Part shown: positions 7,600 through 16,116 of the stretch, one piece after another
Layout of the letters: each line of letters starts with the position of its first letter
Position numbering within the stretch: the first letter of the stretch is position 1
Assembly: GCF_963676325.1 (NCBI RefSeq)
Contig: NZ_OY781099.1
Location: 3,410,001 to 3,474,000, forward strand
Length of the DNA stretch: 64,000 bases
Direction: 5' to 3'
Source of the DNA: an uncultured Bacteroides sp.
GTDB taxonomy: Bacteria; Bacteroidota; Bacteroidia; Bacteroidales; Bacteroidaceae
Notes under the pieces: generated by a model
Told to the model about the DNA's origin: nothing
Seen by the model: the letters and a program-made list of their open reading frames with translations, nothing else
The model's database searches: none
Program-made: the position numbers and the translations under genes

Positions 7600-8137
7600 C
7601 TTTGCCTATTCTACTTTCTATTAAAGCAAGGAAATTACTTAAGCGCTCTACCGGACTTTTGGTAATAGCAATACGTCCGGAGCGGACAAACTGCCACAAT
7701 CCCATAGGCATCAGTTCATCATATAAAGCCTGAGTATCTTCAGGATGACCGGTCAGCTCAATAACAGCATATGTTTGGTTTACTTCCAAAATGCGGGCGT
7801 TATGCTTACGAACCAGTTTTTCAACCTGATTACTACCCAGTAAGCTCAAAGCCGGAACTTTATAAAGAGCTACTTCCTGATAGATAATCTGATCATCAGT
7901 ATAATAATGCGCTTGCATCACATCAATACGTTTCTCTATCTGCTTTGTTACTTTTTCAATTGTATCGGCATCCGTATTAACTGTAATAGTATATTTATGA
8001 ATGTCTTTAATAGAAGAAGCAGAAACGCTTAATGTTTCAATATTCAGCTGTCGACGGGTAAAAATCGTTGTTACCTGATTCAATAGTCCGGCAATATTTT
8101 CTGAATAAACGTTTATTGTATATAATTTCTTATCCAT
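7586..8137 (-). CDS. ilvN: Acetolactate synthase small (regulatory) subunit
   Basis: A 183-residue regulatory partner of IlvB, which it activates while conferring feedback control by valine. The N-terminal ACT domain is clear (INVYSENIAGLLNQVTTIFTRR, residues 8-29), followed by the second domain with VRSGRIAITKS. Length is normal for the family. It begins 10 bp after ilvB ends and overlaps the thioesterase gene, so all three are one transcript. IlvH is the alternative name. Confidence 0.93.
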   Translation of the reverse strand: MDKKLYTINVYSENIAGLLNQVTTIFTRRQLNIETLSVSASSIKDIHKYTITVNTDADTIEKVTKQIEKRIDVMQAHYYTDDQIIYQEVALYKVPALSLLGSNQVEKLVRKHNARILEVNQTYAVIELTGHPEDTQALYDELMPMGLWQFVRSGRIAITKSPVERLSNFLALIESRIGKDGAE

Positions 8138-8147
8138 AATATCAGTA

Positions 8148-9851
8148 TTAGTATCCCAACAAGATGTCTGTAACTTTTCCTCCGGCAGGTGTCATTGGAT
8201 AAACCATTCCTTTTTCCACCACTCCTACTTCAAGAAGGAAAGAACCTTCTGTCTGCAACATTTCCTGAATAGCTTCATCCAGTTCTTCACGTAAATGAAC
8301 AGAACGGCCTTTTATGCCATAAGCTGAAGCAATCTTTATATAATCAGGATTCTTCATTGGCGTTGCTGAATAGCGTTCATTGAAGAACATCTCCTGCCAT
8401 TGACGTACCATTCCCAGAAAATTATTATTTAATAGAATAATCTTCACCGTAGTTCCTGTTTCCATAATAGTTCCCAGTTCCTGAATAGTCATCTGTAATC
8501 CGCCGTCACCACAGAACAGACAAACAGTTCTGTCGGGTGCACCAAATGATGCGCCTATTGATGCCGGAAGTCCGAATCCCATGGTTCCCAATCCACCTGA
8601 TGTTACAACACTTCTTTTCTTTGTGAACTGAAAATATCTGGCAGCCATCATTTGGTTCTGACCTACATCGGTAACCAAAACAGCCTCATGGTTCGTTGCT
8701 ATTGAAACCTTTCTGATAACTTCTCCCATAGTGATTGGGCCGTCATCAGGATTAAGTTCGGCTCTGATTACAGAGTTATACTCTTTCTCTTCGCTTTCTT
8801 TAAAACTATCAATCCACTCTTTATGTTCATTTTCTTTCAGCTGAGCTGTTATTGCAGCCAGAGTTTCTTTGCAATCGCCCACAACAGCTACAGTTGTTTT
8901 TACATTCTTATTAATCTCGGCAGGATCAATATCAAGATGAATGACTTTTGCCTGCTTTGCATAGGAATGTAAATCTCCGGTAATACGGTCATCAAAACGC
9001 ATGCCTATAGCAATAAGGACATCACATTCGTTTGTTTTCACATTCGGTCCCATATTACCATGCATTCCCAACATTCCTTTATTTAAAGGATGAGCGGTAG
9101 GCAATGCCGATAAACCGAGCAATGTTTTTCCGGCAGGAATATCTGCTTTCTCAAGAAATTCCAGAAGTTCATTCTGAGCTCCGCCAAGTTCAACACCCTG
9201 TCCTACTAACGCCAGCGGTTTCTTAGCAGAATTTATAAGTTGGGCAGCTGCGCAAACCGCTTCTTCATCTATATCAACAATCGGTTGATAACTGCGGATA
9301 AAATCTATTGTACGAGCTTCATATTCAACCTTTAAGACCTGAGCATTCTTGGCAAAATCCAATACTACAGGGCCTGGTCTTCCACTCTTTGCAATATAAA
9401 ATGCACGAGCCACAGCCCAGGCTATATCTTCCGGACGACGAATCTGATAACTCCACTTTGTTATTGGTTGAGTGAGACTCACCAAATCAATTTCCTGAAA
9501 GGCATCTGTACCTAAGAGTGATGCACCTACCTGACCAGCAATAACAACTAAAGGGGTACTGTCAAGCATTGCATCACTAATACCGGTAATTGCATTAGTT
9601 GCACCGGGACCGCTGGTTACCATACAGACTCCTACTCTCCCTGAAACCCTTGCATATCCCTGAGCTGCATGAGTTGCTCCTTGTTCGTGACGAACCAGCA
9701 CATGGTTTAATTCATGTTTATGATCATATAAACAATCATATACAGGCATAATTGCTCCACCGGGATAACCGAATATTGTATCTACCCCCTCCTTTATCAA
9801 AGAGCGGATCAATGCTTCGGAACCAGTAACCAGTTGTTTATCCATATTCAT
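8148..9851 (-). CDS. ilvB: Acetolactate synthase large (catalytic) subunit
   Basis: A 567-residue thiamine-diphosphate enzyme that condenses pyruvate with pyruvate or 2-oxobutyrate, the first committed step of branched-chain amino-acid synthesis. It has the catalytic glutamate region LVRHEQGATHAAQGYARVSG near residue 53, then SGPGATNAITGISDA. The diphosphate-binding GDGG...N motif appears as GDGGLQMTIQELGTI...LLNNNFLGMVRQWQ in the C-terminal third. It sits 22 bp after ilvD and 10 bp before ilvN. No key residue appears to be missing. Confidence 0.97.
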   Translation of the reverse strand: MNMDKQLVTGSEALIRSLIKEGVDTIFGYPGGAIMPVYDCLYDHKHELNHVLVRHEQGATHAAQGYARVSGRVGVCMVTSGPGATNAITGISDAMLDSTPLVVIAGQVGASLLGTDAFQEIDLVSLTQPITKWSYQIRRPEDIAWAVARAFYIAKSGRPGPVVLDFAKNAQVLKVEYEARTIDFIRSYQPIVDIDEEAVCAAAQLINSAKKPLALVGQGVELGGAQNELLEFLEKADIPAGKTLLGLSALPTAHPLNKGMLGMHGNMGPNVKTNECDVLIAIGMRFDDRITGDLHSYAKQAKVIHLDIDPAEINKNVKTTVAVVGDCKETLAAITAQLKENEHKEWIDSFKESEEKEYNSVIRAELNPDDGPITMGEVIRKVSIATNHEAVLVTDVGQNQMMAARYFQFTKKRSVVTSGGLGTMGFGLPASIGASFGAPDRTVCLFCGDGGLQMTIQELGTIMETGTTVKIILLNNNFLGMVRQWQEMFFNERYSATPMKNPDYIKIASAYGIKGRSVHLREELDEAIQEMLQTEGSFLLEVGVVEKGMVYPMTPAGGKVTDILLGY

Positions 9852-9873
9852 TGACTCGTTGTTTCGTTTATAA

Positions 9874-11703
9874 TTATATTAATCTAACAGCTCCTTTATC
9901 AGCTGAGCTTACCATGCTTGCATAAGCTTTCAGGCTCTTTGGTACATTACGATCACGCAATGGCGCTGTAAAGGCTTTATTTCCTCTTTTCATTTCTTCA
10001 GAGCGGCGAATATCAAGTTCCTTATCTGTTAGTTTCACATCTATACTTCTTTCCGGGATATTTATTTCAATGATATCACCATCTTTAATCAACCCGATAT
10101 TTCCTCCGGCTGCTGCTTCAGGAGAGACATGTCCGATACTCAAACCAGATGTACCTCCGCTAAAACGTCCGTCGGTAATTAAAGCACACTCTTTTCCGAG
10201 ATGCTTTGATTTTATATAAGATGTTGGATAAAGCATTTCCTGCATACCCGGTCCACCTTTAGGTCCTTCATAAGTAATAACCACTACATCTCCCGAAACC
10301 ACCTTGCCTTTTAGGATTGCATCACAAGCAGCATCCTGAGAATCGAATACCTTTGCAGGTCCTGAGAACTTCCAGATACTTTCATCCACACCAGCCGTTT
10401 TCACCACACATCCACCCTGTGCTATATTTCCTTTCAGCACAGCAAGACCACCATCTTTTGAATATGCATAACCAATTGAACGAATACAACCATCTTTCCG
10501 GTCAGTATCAAGTTCTTTATAATAATTACTCTGAGAGCCTAGTACTAAATTAAATTTACCACCCGGAGCGCTCTTATATTTCTTTACAGCCTCATCACAA
10601 ACGTCGGGGCTTGTTATTGAATATTTATTAATTGCTTCAACAAGCGTCATTCCATCTACACGGTTTACATTGGCCTCAATCAATCCGGCAGCATCAAGTT
10701 CCGCCATAATTGCCATGATTCCTCCTGCACGGTTCACATCCTGGATGTGATATTTTTGTGTATTAGGAGCCACTTTACAAAGACAAGGAGTTTTACGTGA
10801 AAGAGCATCAATGTCATCCATTGTAAAGTCAACTTCCGCTTCATGAGCAATAGCCAAAAGGTGAAGAACTGTATTTGTAGAACCACCCATTGCAATATCC
10901 AAAGTCATTGCGTTCAGAAAAGAAGTACGTGTGGCAATGCTTCTTGGTAAAACACTCTCATCGCCATCCTGATAATACTTATATGTATTTTCAACAATCT
11001 GTTTAGCTGCATCTTTAAAAAGATTAGCACGATTCTCGTGTGTTGCAATAATAGTACCGTTTCCTGGTAAAGCCATTCCCAGTGCCTCATTCAGACAGTT
11101 CATGGAATTAGCGGTAAACATACCCGAACAGCTACCACAGGTAGGGCAAGCTGAATTTTCAATCTTAGCAACTTCTGCATCACTTACGCTGTCGTCAGCC
11201 GACTTAATCATTGCATCAATCAAATCAAGGTGCTGACCATTAAGTTCACCAGCCTCCATCGGACCTCCCGAAACAAAGATTGTTGGAATATTTAGTCTCA
11301 TGGAAGCCATTAGCATTCCCGGAGTAATTTTATCACAGTTACTGATACAAATCATAGCATCAGCTTTGTGAGCATTCACCATATATTCCACACTATCAGC
11401 AATAATATCACGTGAAGGAAGAGAGTAAAGCATACCATCATGTCCCATCGCAATACCATCATCAATGGCAATTGTATTGAATTCGGCAGCAAAGCAGCCA
11501 AGTTTTTCTATTTCAGCTTTAACCTGCTGACCTATTTCATGCAAATGAACATGCCCTGGTACAAACTGAGTAAAAGAGTTCACAATTGCGATAATAGGTT
11601 TACCCAATTGTTCTTTCTTCATACCATTTGCTATCCAAAGAGCTCGCGCTCCCGCCATTCTGCGGCCTTGTGTACTGGACGAACTACGTAATTGCTTTTT
11701 CAT
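9874..11703 (-). CDS. ilvD: Dihydroxy-acid dehydratase
   Basis: A 609-residue iron-sulfur enzyme that dehydrates 2,3-dihydroxy-3-methyl acids to the 2-oxo acid precursors of valine and isoleucine. Cluster-ligand cysteines occur in CISNCDKITPGM and CPTCGSCSGMFTANSMNC. The substrate-binding region GFS-type GRFSGGTSGLSIGHVSPEAA is near residue 500. It is the first structural gene of the operon. The start codon is 13 nt past the terminator stem of the leader, so expression depends on read-through of that attenuator. Confidence 0.97.
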   Translation of the reverse strand: MKKQLRSSSSTQGRRMAGARALWIANGMKKEQLGKPIIAIVNSFTQFVPGHVHLHEIGQQVKAEIEKLGCFAAEFNTIAIDDGIAMGHDGMLYSLPSRDIIADSVEYMVNAHKADAMICISNCDKITPGMLMASMRLNIPTIFVSGGPMEAGELNGQHLDLIDAMIKSADDSVSDAEVAKIENSACPTCGSCSGMFTANSMNCLNEALGMALPGNGTIIATHENRANLFKDAAKQIVENTYKYYQDGDESVLPRSIATRTSFLNAMTLDIAMGGSTNTVLHLLAIAHEAEVDFTMDDIDALSRKTPCLCKVAPNTQKYHIQDVNRAGGIMAIMAELDAAGLIEANVNRVDGMTLVEAINKYSITSPDVCDEAVKKYKSAPGGKFNLVLGSQSNYYKELDTDRKDGCIRSIGYAYSKDGGLAVLKGNIAQGGCVVKTAGVDESIWKFSGPAKVFDSQDAACDAILKGKVVSGDVVVITYEGPKGGPGMQEMLYPTSYIKSKHLGKECALITDGRFSGGTSGLSIGHVSPEAAAGGNIGLIKDGDIIEINIPERSIDVKLTDKELDIRRSEEMKRGNKAFTAPLRDRNVPKSLKAYASMVSSADKGAVRLI

Positions 11704-11715
11704 TTTTCTTACTAA

Positions 11716-11752
11716 TTAAAAAAGCCTCTCTCAAACGAATGAGAAAGGCTCT
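11716..11752 (-). terminator. Attenuator terminator of the ilv operon leader
   Basis: On the minus strand the RNA folds as AGCCUUUCUCA / UUGAGAGAGGCU (an 11-bp stem with one G-U pair) followed directly by six U residues. It lies between the leader peptide and ilvD. Its 5' strand, CCUUUCUCA, can instead pair perfectly with UGAGAAAGG at 11786-11794. Confidence 0.85.
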
Positions 11753-11785
11753 AAATAATATTTTTATAGTACAATTAACTATACA

Positions 11786-11794
11786 CCTTTCTCA
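11786..11794 (-). promoter_or_regulatory. Anti-terminator strand of the ilv attenuator
   Basis: The RNA reads UGAGAAAGG, perfectly complementary over 9 nt to the 5' arm of the terminator. Its first three bases are the stop codon of the leader peptide. A ribosome that finishes the peptide would therefore cover this strand and allow termination, while one stalled upstream at Ile/Leu/Val codons would leave it free to anti-terminate. Confidence 0.75.
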
Positions 11795-11866
11795 CGCTCT
11801 TGATTGGACCACCACGAGGCGAATAATATGCACTAGAGACAGATTAATAGATGTAATAGAATTCAT
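11792..11866 (-). CDS. ilv operon leader peptide
   Basis: A 24-residue open frame (ATG at 11866, TGA at 11794-11792) between the operon promoter and the attenuator hairpin. Eleven residues are branched-chain: four Ile, three Leu and four Val, with the dense run HIIRLVVVQ close to the end. This is the hallmark of amino-acid operon leader peptides, whose translation rate senses charged tRNA-Ile, tRNA-Leu and tRNA-Val. The peptide itself is not expected to have another role. Evidence comes from codon content, position, and the overlap of its stop codon with the anti-terminator strand. No conservation test was possible. Confidence 0.8.
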   Translation of the reverse strand: MNSITSINLSLVHIIRLVVVQSRA

Positions 11867-11895
11867 ACTGATTTTATTCTTTTTTTTAGATGCTG

Positions 11896-11926
11896 CAAAG
11901 GTACGCGCTTTTTTTAAACCACCAAA
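11896..11926 (-). promoter_or_regulatory. Promoter of the ilv operon
   Basis: Minus strand: TTTG (11926-11923), a 19-bp spacer, then TACCTTTG (11903-11896). This fits the Bacteroides primary sigma consensus exactly and lies about 30 bp before the leader peptide start. Confidence 0.8.
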
Positions 11927-12406
11927 CAAATTCGAGAAAAAAAACGCTAATAAATTTATAATCGTAAGAAATAAGCTCTCAAATATCTTATTCTATCACT
12001 TAAAACCACAAAAAACAATGAAAGAGAAAGATTTAATAATCAGAAGTAAAGCGATGCAAGCTAATAAAAAACTTTGTTATTCTATTATTTCTGTTCTTTC
12101 AAAAACACATCTATTTGAGAAGAAAGTTTTGCTGTGTAACTGTGAACAGTTAAGAACCTCATATTTTGCCTTTTAAGGGTAGAAAACGTCTATAGTAAAA
12201 CTTGCATTAACACAAAGTTACACTCTTATGCAGCCCTATATCTCAGTGTCCTTGCCGTAGTCCACTGTTCAATCCTGATCTGCAAGGCTCATACATCAAG
12301 GTAAAAGCACTTCATTTTAATGTAATTAGACAACAATATGCCAGATAAAAAGTACTTAATAAACCGTAAATAGATTATCTCCGTTTAAGATAGAACAAAA
12401 TATTCG
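11927..12406. other. Intergenic region with no recognised gene
   Basis: About 480 bp between the divergent ilv and slyD promoters. Frames on the plus strand lack any recognisable protein signature and overlap the ilv leader, so I do not call a gene. The segment around 12230-12300 is less AT-rich than its surroundings and could encode a small RNA, but no known fold was recognised. Confidence 0.4.
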
Positions 12407-12414
12407 TATATTTG
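12384..12414 (+). promoter_or_regulatory. Promoter of slyD
   Basis: TTTA (12384-12387), a 19-bp spacer, then TATATTTG (12407-12414), 42 bp before the start codon. The -7 box is a full match to TAnnTTTG and the -33 box matches three of four bases. Confidence 0.55.
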
Positions 12415-12456
12415 CACACATTTTAATTAGTAAGAATCATTAATAATAAAGTATAG

Positions 12457-13056
12457 ATGGAAACAGCAGCAAACAAGCTCTTCGTAGTTTCATACGACCT
12501 GTATGTTACAGAAGATGGAGAGAGAGATTTAGTAGAGAAAGCAACAAAAGAACAACCATTCCAGTTTATCACTGGATTAGGCACCACTCTGGATGCCTTT
12601 GAGAGTCAACTTAAAGGACTAGTTGCAGGTGACAAGTTTGAATTTACAATTGCAAGCGACGAAGCATATGGTGAATACAATGACGAACACGTTATTGAAC
12701 TACCTAAGAATATATTCGAAGTTGACGGAAGATTTGACGCAGAACGCATTTTTGCAGGAAACGTTGTTCCATTGATGGATGCAGACGGTAACAGAATGAA
12801 CGCTACTGTTGTAGAAGTTTCTAACAGTAATGTAAAAGTAGACATGAACCACCCATTAGCTGGTGAAGATTTGACCTTCGTAGGTGAAATCATGGAATCA
12901 CGTGCTGCTACCAACGAAGAAATTCAGGGCATGATTAACATGATGAGTGGCGAAGGCGGATGCGGTTGCGGATGCGATAGCTGCGGTGATGGTTGCGATT
13001 GCGACGACAAAGAAGGACATGAAGGCAGTTGCGGAAGCGGCTGTGGTTGTCACTAA
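12457..13056 (+). CDS. slyD: SlyD-type FKBP peptidyl-prolyl isomerase with metal-binding tail
   Basis: A 199-residue cytosolic chaperone and proline isomerase. Residues 1-70 form the FKBP fold with the substrate elements GLGTTLDAFESQLKGL and GDKFEFTIASDEAYGEY. The insert-in-flap domain spans about 75-130 (VVPLMDADGNR, HPLAGEDLTFVGEI). The last 35 residues are a Gly/Cys/Asp/His tail (GGCGCGCDSCGDGC) like the nickel/zinc-binding tail of SlyD used in metallochaperone work, here unusually cysteine-rich. It ends at the strong terminator at 13066 and is probably transcribed alone from the promoter at 12384. Confidence 0.9.
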   Translation: METAANKLFVVSYDLYVTEDGERDLVEKATKEQPFQFITGLGTTLDAFESQLKGLVAGDKFEFTIASDEAYGEYNDEHVIELPKNIFEVDGRFDAERIFAGNVVPLMDADGNRMNATVVEVSNSNVKVDMNHPLAGEDLTFVGEIMESRAATNEEIQGMINMMSGEGGCGCGCDSCGDGCDCDDKEGHEGSCGSGCGCH

Positions 13057-13065
13057 AAAAAATAA

Positions 13066-13113
13066 AGCACACAGATATTCTACAATAAAGTAATATCTGT
13101 GTGCTATTTTTTT
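13066..13113. terminator. Bidirectional rho-independent terminator
   Basis: Perfect 14-bp inverted repeat AGCACACAGATATT / AATATCTGTGTGCT (13066-13105), flanked by A-run and T-run, between convergent slyD and the TlpA-like gene. Confidence 0.85.
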
Positions 13114-13128
13114 GCTTATTTTTCTCTT

Positions 13129-13704
13129 TTACAAACCTTCTTTTGAAAGTCCTTTAAATCTCTTATTCAGTAGTTTGTACTGTTTTTCAGTTCCTCCCCT
13201 GATCACATACCTTATTTTACCTTCTTTATCTATCAGTAAGCTCATTGGGGTAACTGAGATTCCTGTTTTACTAATAAAATTTATCGCATTGGGAAGTTGA
13301 TGAAATAATGAATGATTTTTCATTATCACCTTATTAACCTGTTCCGGAGTATTAAAGGTTACCGACAGGAAGTTCGCTCCCGGATATCTTTTAGTTAGCT
13401 CATTCAGCTTAGGAATTTCTTTTATACACGGTTCACAATATATATGCCATATATTAATCAGTGTCACTTTACCTTTGATACTCTGACTCGTCCAAAGCTT
13501 GCCATCAGTATCGGTTAAAGCAAACTCAGGGCACGGCTTATCGCAAAGTTTATCTTCCAGAGTTTTATCGTATGCTTTTTGCATGGCTTTTGATTCTTTC
13601 AATTCACCATTTTCCCCTACCTCGGCCGATTCATTATTTACCTGAATGCAGTATGCAGCAGAGATGCTGCAAGAAGCCACTAATACACATAAAAACTTTT
13701 TCAT
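13129..13704 (-). CDS. TlpA-like thioredoxin-fold protein, exported
   Basis: The protein starts M-K-K-F-L-C-V-L-V, with a signal peptide ending near Y-C-I-Q. A longer start at 13725 overlaps the preceding stop codon and would add seven residues before the signal peptide, so 13704 is preferred. The thioredoxin fold has the active site W-H-I-Y-C-E-P-C, then a conserved cis-Pro region V-T-P-M-S-L-L-I-D and GKIRYVIRGG near the end. It likely acts as a periplasmic thiol-disulfide reductase of the TlpA/ResA class. It follows the cysteine desulfidase gene and is presumably co-transcribed with it, giving a small sulfur/thiol pair. Confidence 0.82.
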   Translation of the reverse strand: MKKFLCVLVASCSISAAYCIQVNNESAEVGENGELKESKAMQKAYDKTLEDKLCDKPCPEFALTDTDGKLWTSQSIKGKVTLINIWHIYCEPCIKEIPKLNELTKRYPGANFLSVTFNTPEQVNKVIMKNHSLFHQLPNAINFISKTGISVTPMSLLIDKEGKIRYVIRGGTEKQYKLLNKRFKGLSKEGL

Positions 13705-13718
13705 CAAAAATCTCAAAC

Positions 13719-15002
13719 TTAACATTTATTGGTCATAATCTGCAATACCAGCTTATCTGTTTCATTCATTCCTTCAGAACCGATAAGAGTCAGATTTCGG
13801 ATACAACGATCCACATCATTATCTATAATTCCTTCCACAGAAGTAACACATTTATTCTCCATCGCCATCATGGCAGACAGAACTGCAGTAGAAACTCCGC
13901 TAGTCAGCTTCAGAGAGCAGCTTGGCTTAGCTCCGTCACAAATCATTCCTGTTAGGTTGGCAATCATATTCTTTACGGCAAAACAAATCTGTTCAAACTC
14001 TCCGCCCATAAGAAGAGTAATGCCACAACTGGAACCAGTGGCAGCCACCACACATCCGCAAAGAGCAGAAAGACGTCCCAGACTTTGCTTAATATATATC
14101 ACGGTAAGATGACTAAGCATCAATGCCCGCGTCAGTTCTTCTATACCTTTCTTATTTTCTTCCGCATAAACAACAACTGGCAAAGTGGCGGCAATTCCCT
14201 GATTTCCGCTACCCGAATTACTCATTACCGGAATCATTGCACCAGCCATCCTGGCATCGCAAGCTGCAGATGTATAAGAAAGAATATGAGAAAATATGCT
14301 GTCTCCCATAATTTCCTTTTCATACTTTCCTTTCAATGTTTTCCCCAAAGCATGGCCATACTCTCCTTTTAAAGATTTTTCGGCAGCAGCTTTATTGATT
14401 CTTGCAGTTTCAAGTATAAAGTTTATTTCTTCCAGAGGTGCAGTCATTGCAAAATCATAAACCTTTCGCATGGAGAGTTCGGGTTCTTCTTCCGTTTCAT
14501 CCCCTTGAACCGCTTGCTGTTTATTAAGCAGCACTTCTTCTCCCAAAGAGACATATACAAAGTTAGTATGCCCGCCCGCAATTATTGCTTTACTATTCTC
14601 TGCATCAGCTTCACAAATCACTTCTATATAAAGTTTCTCTGAAATATCTTCTTTAAGCAGAATATTGATTCGCTTTTCGGCAATCATCTGTTTTCCTTTT
14701 TCCAAGGCTTCCGGAGTACAGTCTCTTAGTACCTCCAGTTGATATTCAGATTTACCAATCAACGCTCCCAACGCCACAGCAATAGGAAGCCCAATCATCT
14801 CTGTACCGGGAATTCCAACTCCCATGGCATTCTTTAATATATTGGCACTTAGATAAAGGGTTATTCTCTGGGGACATTTACCTAAAGTCTCACTTGCTTT
14901 TGCAACAGCCAGTGCAACTGCAATAGGTTCTGTACAACCAATAGCCGGAATAACTTCCCGGTTCACCAATGCTATAATTTGTTTTCTTTCTGCTTCAATC
15001 AT
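13719..15002 (-). CDS. cyuA: L-cysteine desulfidase (UPF0597/YhaM family)
   Basis: A 427-residue protein of the serine-dehydratase-alpha-like family that breaks L-cysteine down to pyruvate, sulfide and ammonia with a 4Fe-4S cluster. The motif IGCTEP (residues 21-26) contains Cys23, equivalent to a cluster ligand in the archaeal desulfidase. Further conserved blocks are SNSGSGNQGIAATLPVV, AATGSSCGITLLMGG and M-I-C-D-G-A-K-P-S-C. Length is normal. The symbol cyuA follows the enterobacterial naming; older names are yhaM and cdsB. A TAATTTTG box lies at 15023-15030 on the minus strand. Physiological substrate is inferred from family. Confidence 0.85.
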   Translation of the reverse strand: MIEAERKQIIALVNREVIPAIGCTEPIAVALAVAKASETLGKCPQRITLYLSANILKNAMGVGIPGTEMIGLPIAVALGALIGKSEYQLEVLRDCTPEALEKGKQMIAEKRINILLKEDISEKLYIEVICEADAENSKAIIAGGHTNFVYVSLGEEVLLNKQQAVQGDETEEEPELSMRKVYDFAMTAPLEEINFILETARINKAAAEKSLKGEYGHALGKTLKGKYEKEIMGDSIFSHILSYTSAACDARMAGAMIPVMSNSGSGNQGIAATLPVVVYAEENKKGIEELTRALMLSHLTVIYIKQSLGRLSALCGCVVAATGSSCGITLLMGGEFEQICFAVKNMIANLTGMICDGAKPSCSLKLTSGVSTAVLSAMMAMENKCVTSVEGIIDNDVDRCIRNLTLIGSEGMNETDKLVLQIMTNKC

Positions 15003-15196
15003 TGCTGTTTTATTTCTCGTGGCAAAATTACAAATAAAATCAGAGCTTATTGGTTCACAAACTTATTTATTTAACAAGGAGCCAGAGCTGTTAATAAGAA
15101 CCTATTTAATAGAGAGATAAACAGTTAAACACACAAATCATCTGCACTATCTTCCACTAAAACGTTCAAAAGCCTTTGCAAAAAGGCTTTCAGCTG

Positions 15197-15253
15197 GTAG
15201 CAGATAAAAATATTCAACTAATCATCTGCTACTAAATTGTGCTCATCTGCTAC
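15197..15253 (+). repeat. GTAGCAGAT word cluster, left arm
   Basis: Word copies at 15197 (forward), 15224 (reverse) and 15245 (reverse), spaced 27 and 21 bp. The whole arm is the reverse complement, with moderate divergence between words, of 15721-15776. Confidence 0.7.
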
Positions 15254-15459
15254 TAAATCGGGGCATTCCACAACATCATAACAAGTATTGCCGCTAATCC
15301 TTCGGTGAAGGAATATTCAGTTTTTTAAGAATGCACCCAAAATGAATCGCTTTAATCTGGCTGCAAACTTTACCATTCATTGTATTTTCTTCCCTCTCAG
15401 AGCTTCTACCTAATTAGTTTTCCCTTATAAGTTAGCCCATTTTGTAAAAAGAGATAAGT

Positions 15460-15547
15460 GAGTTCTCAGATGAAGTCCCATGGGTTCTCATCTGAAAACC
15501 GATGGGTTCTCAAATGAAGTCTCATGGGTTCTCAGCTGAGGGCTCAC
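15460..15547 (+). repeat. Four tandem 22-bp repeats (GGGTTCTCAnnTGAA core)
   Basis: Units at 15460, 15482, 15504 and 15526 are exactly 22 bp each. All contain GTTCTCA followed by two variable bases and TGA, e.g. TTCTCAGATGAA, TTCTCATCTGAA and CTCAGCTGAG. The variable centre keeps each core nearly self-complementary. A 22-bp period cannot encode an in-frame peptide repeat. Confidence 0.75.
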
Positions 15548-15720
15548 TTAGTTAAAACTAGAAAAACAGATAACTTATTAATTAAGAGGCAATAACAACA
15601 ATCTATGATTTGGAAGAGAATACGAGCTCTAAAAGGAAAAAAAATGCTGCGTGCTTACGTTGAAAAAGTACTATTCCTTAACCAGAGTTAGTTGAAACAA
15701 TTAAAAATGGCTGCAAACTA

Positions 15721-15833
15721 GTAGCAGATAACAGTGTTTAGTAGCAGATGATTTGTATACAAACTTTATCTGCTACTAATTTAGTTTGCTAACTATCAAC
15801 AAATTAAGACTAGATTAGTAGCAGGTAGCAGAT
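15721..15833 (+). repeat. GTAGCAGAT word cluster, right arm
   Basis: Word copies at 15721 and 15741 (forward) and 15768 (reverse), spaced 20 and 27 bp, mirror the left arm. A further copy at 15825 is preceded by an overlapping GTAGCAG. Confidence 0.7.
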
Positions 15834-16076
15834 ACTTTTTTATTTTTTCATTAGAGTTGCCTAAAAATTAAAAGAAAAGAAATATCAAGTTCTGTTTTAT
15901 GAAAGCCAATAAGCATCTCTTTGTGTTTATTCATCAATGAGTATCATTGTATTGGAGTATCTATTGAGAAATAAATTAAAGTATGAACAAAAGGAGATAG
16001 ACTCACAAATAGTTGACAATAAAAAGCAAACACCTAAAAAAAACGAGCTATTAATTACTTTCACTTCATAATTCAC

Positions 16077-16084
16077 TACATTTG
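16077..16084 (+). promoter_or_regulatory. -7 box for the gene at 16117
   Basis: TACATTTG matches TAnnTTTG and lies 32 bp before the start codon; no clear -33 element. Confidence 0.45.
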
Positions 16085-16116
16085 TAGATGTATTATTAAT
16101 TTCAAAAAATACTGTA

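Larger units (their letters stand above)
15003..16116. other. 1.1-kb repeat-rich intergenic region
   Basis: No gene is supported here. The region contains seven copies of GTAGCAGAT in mirrored clusters, four tandem 22-bp repeats (15460-15547), and a small hairpin AAAGCCTTT/AAAGGCTTT at 15169-15190. The last 250 bp are AT-rich and lead into the promoter of the gene at 16117. Confidence 0.6.

Noticed and set aside
11628..12176. 182-codon plus-strand open frame over the ilv leader
   Set aside because: It overlaps the ilvD start, the attenuator and the promoter, and its translation has no recognisable domain. The regulatory reading of the same DNA is far better supported.
12230..12300. Possible tRNA or small structured RNA
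   Set aside because: Less AT-rich than its surroundings, but no cloverleaf, no conserved T-arm sequence and no strong stem with a terminator could be drawn.
15197..15833. CRISPR array
   Set aside because: Repeats are short (9 or 22 bp), degenerate and partly inverted, spacers are not of uniform length, and there are no cas genes in the window.
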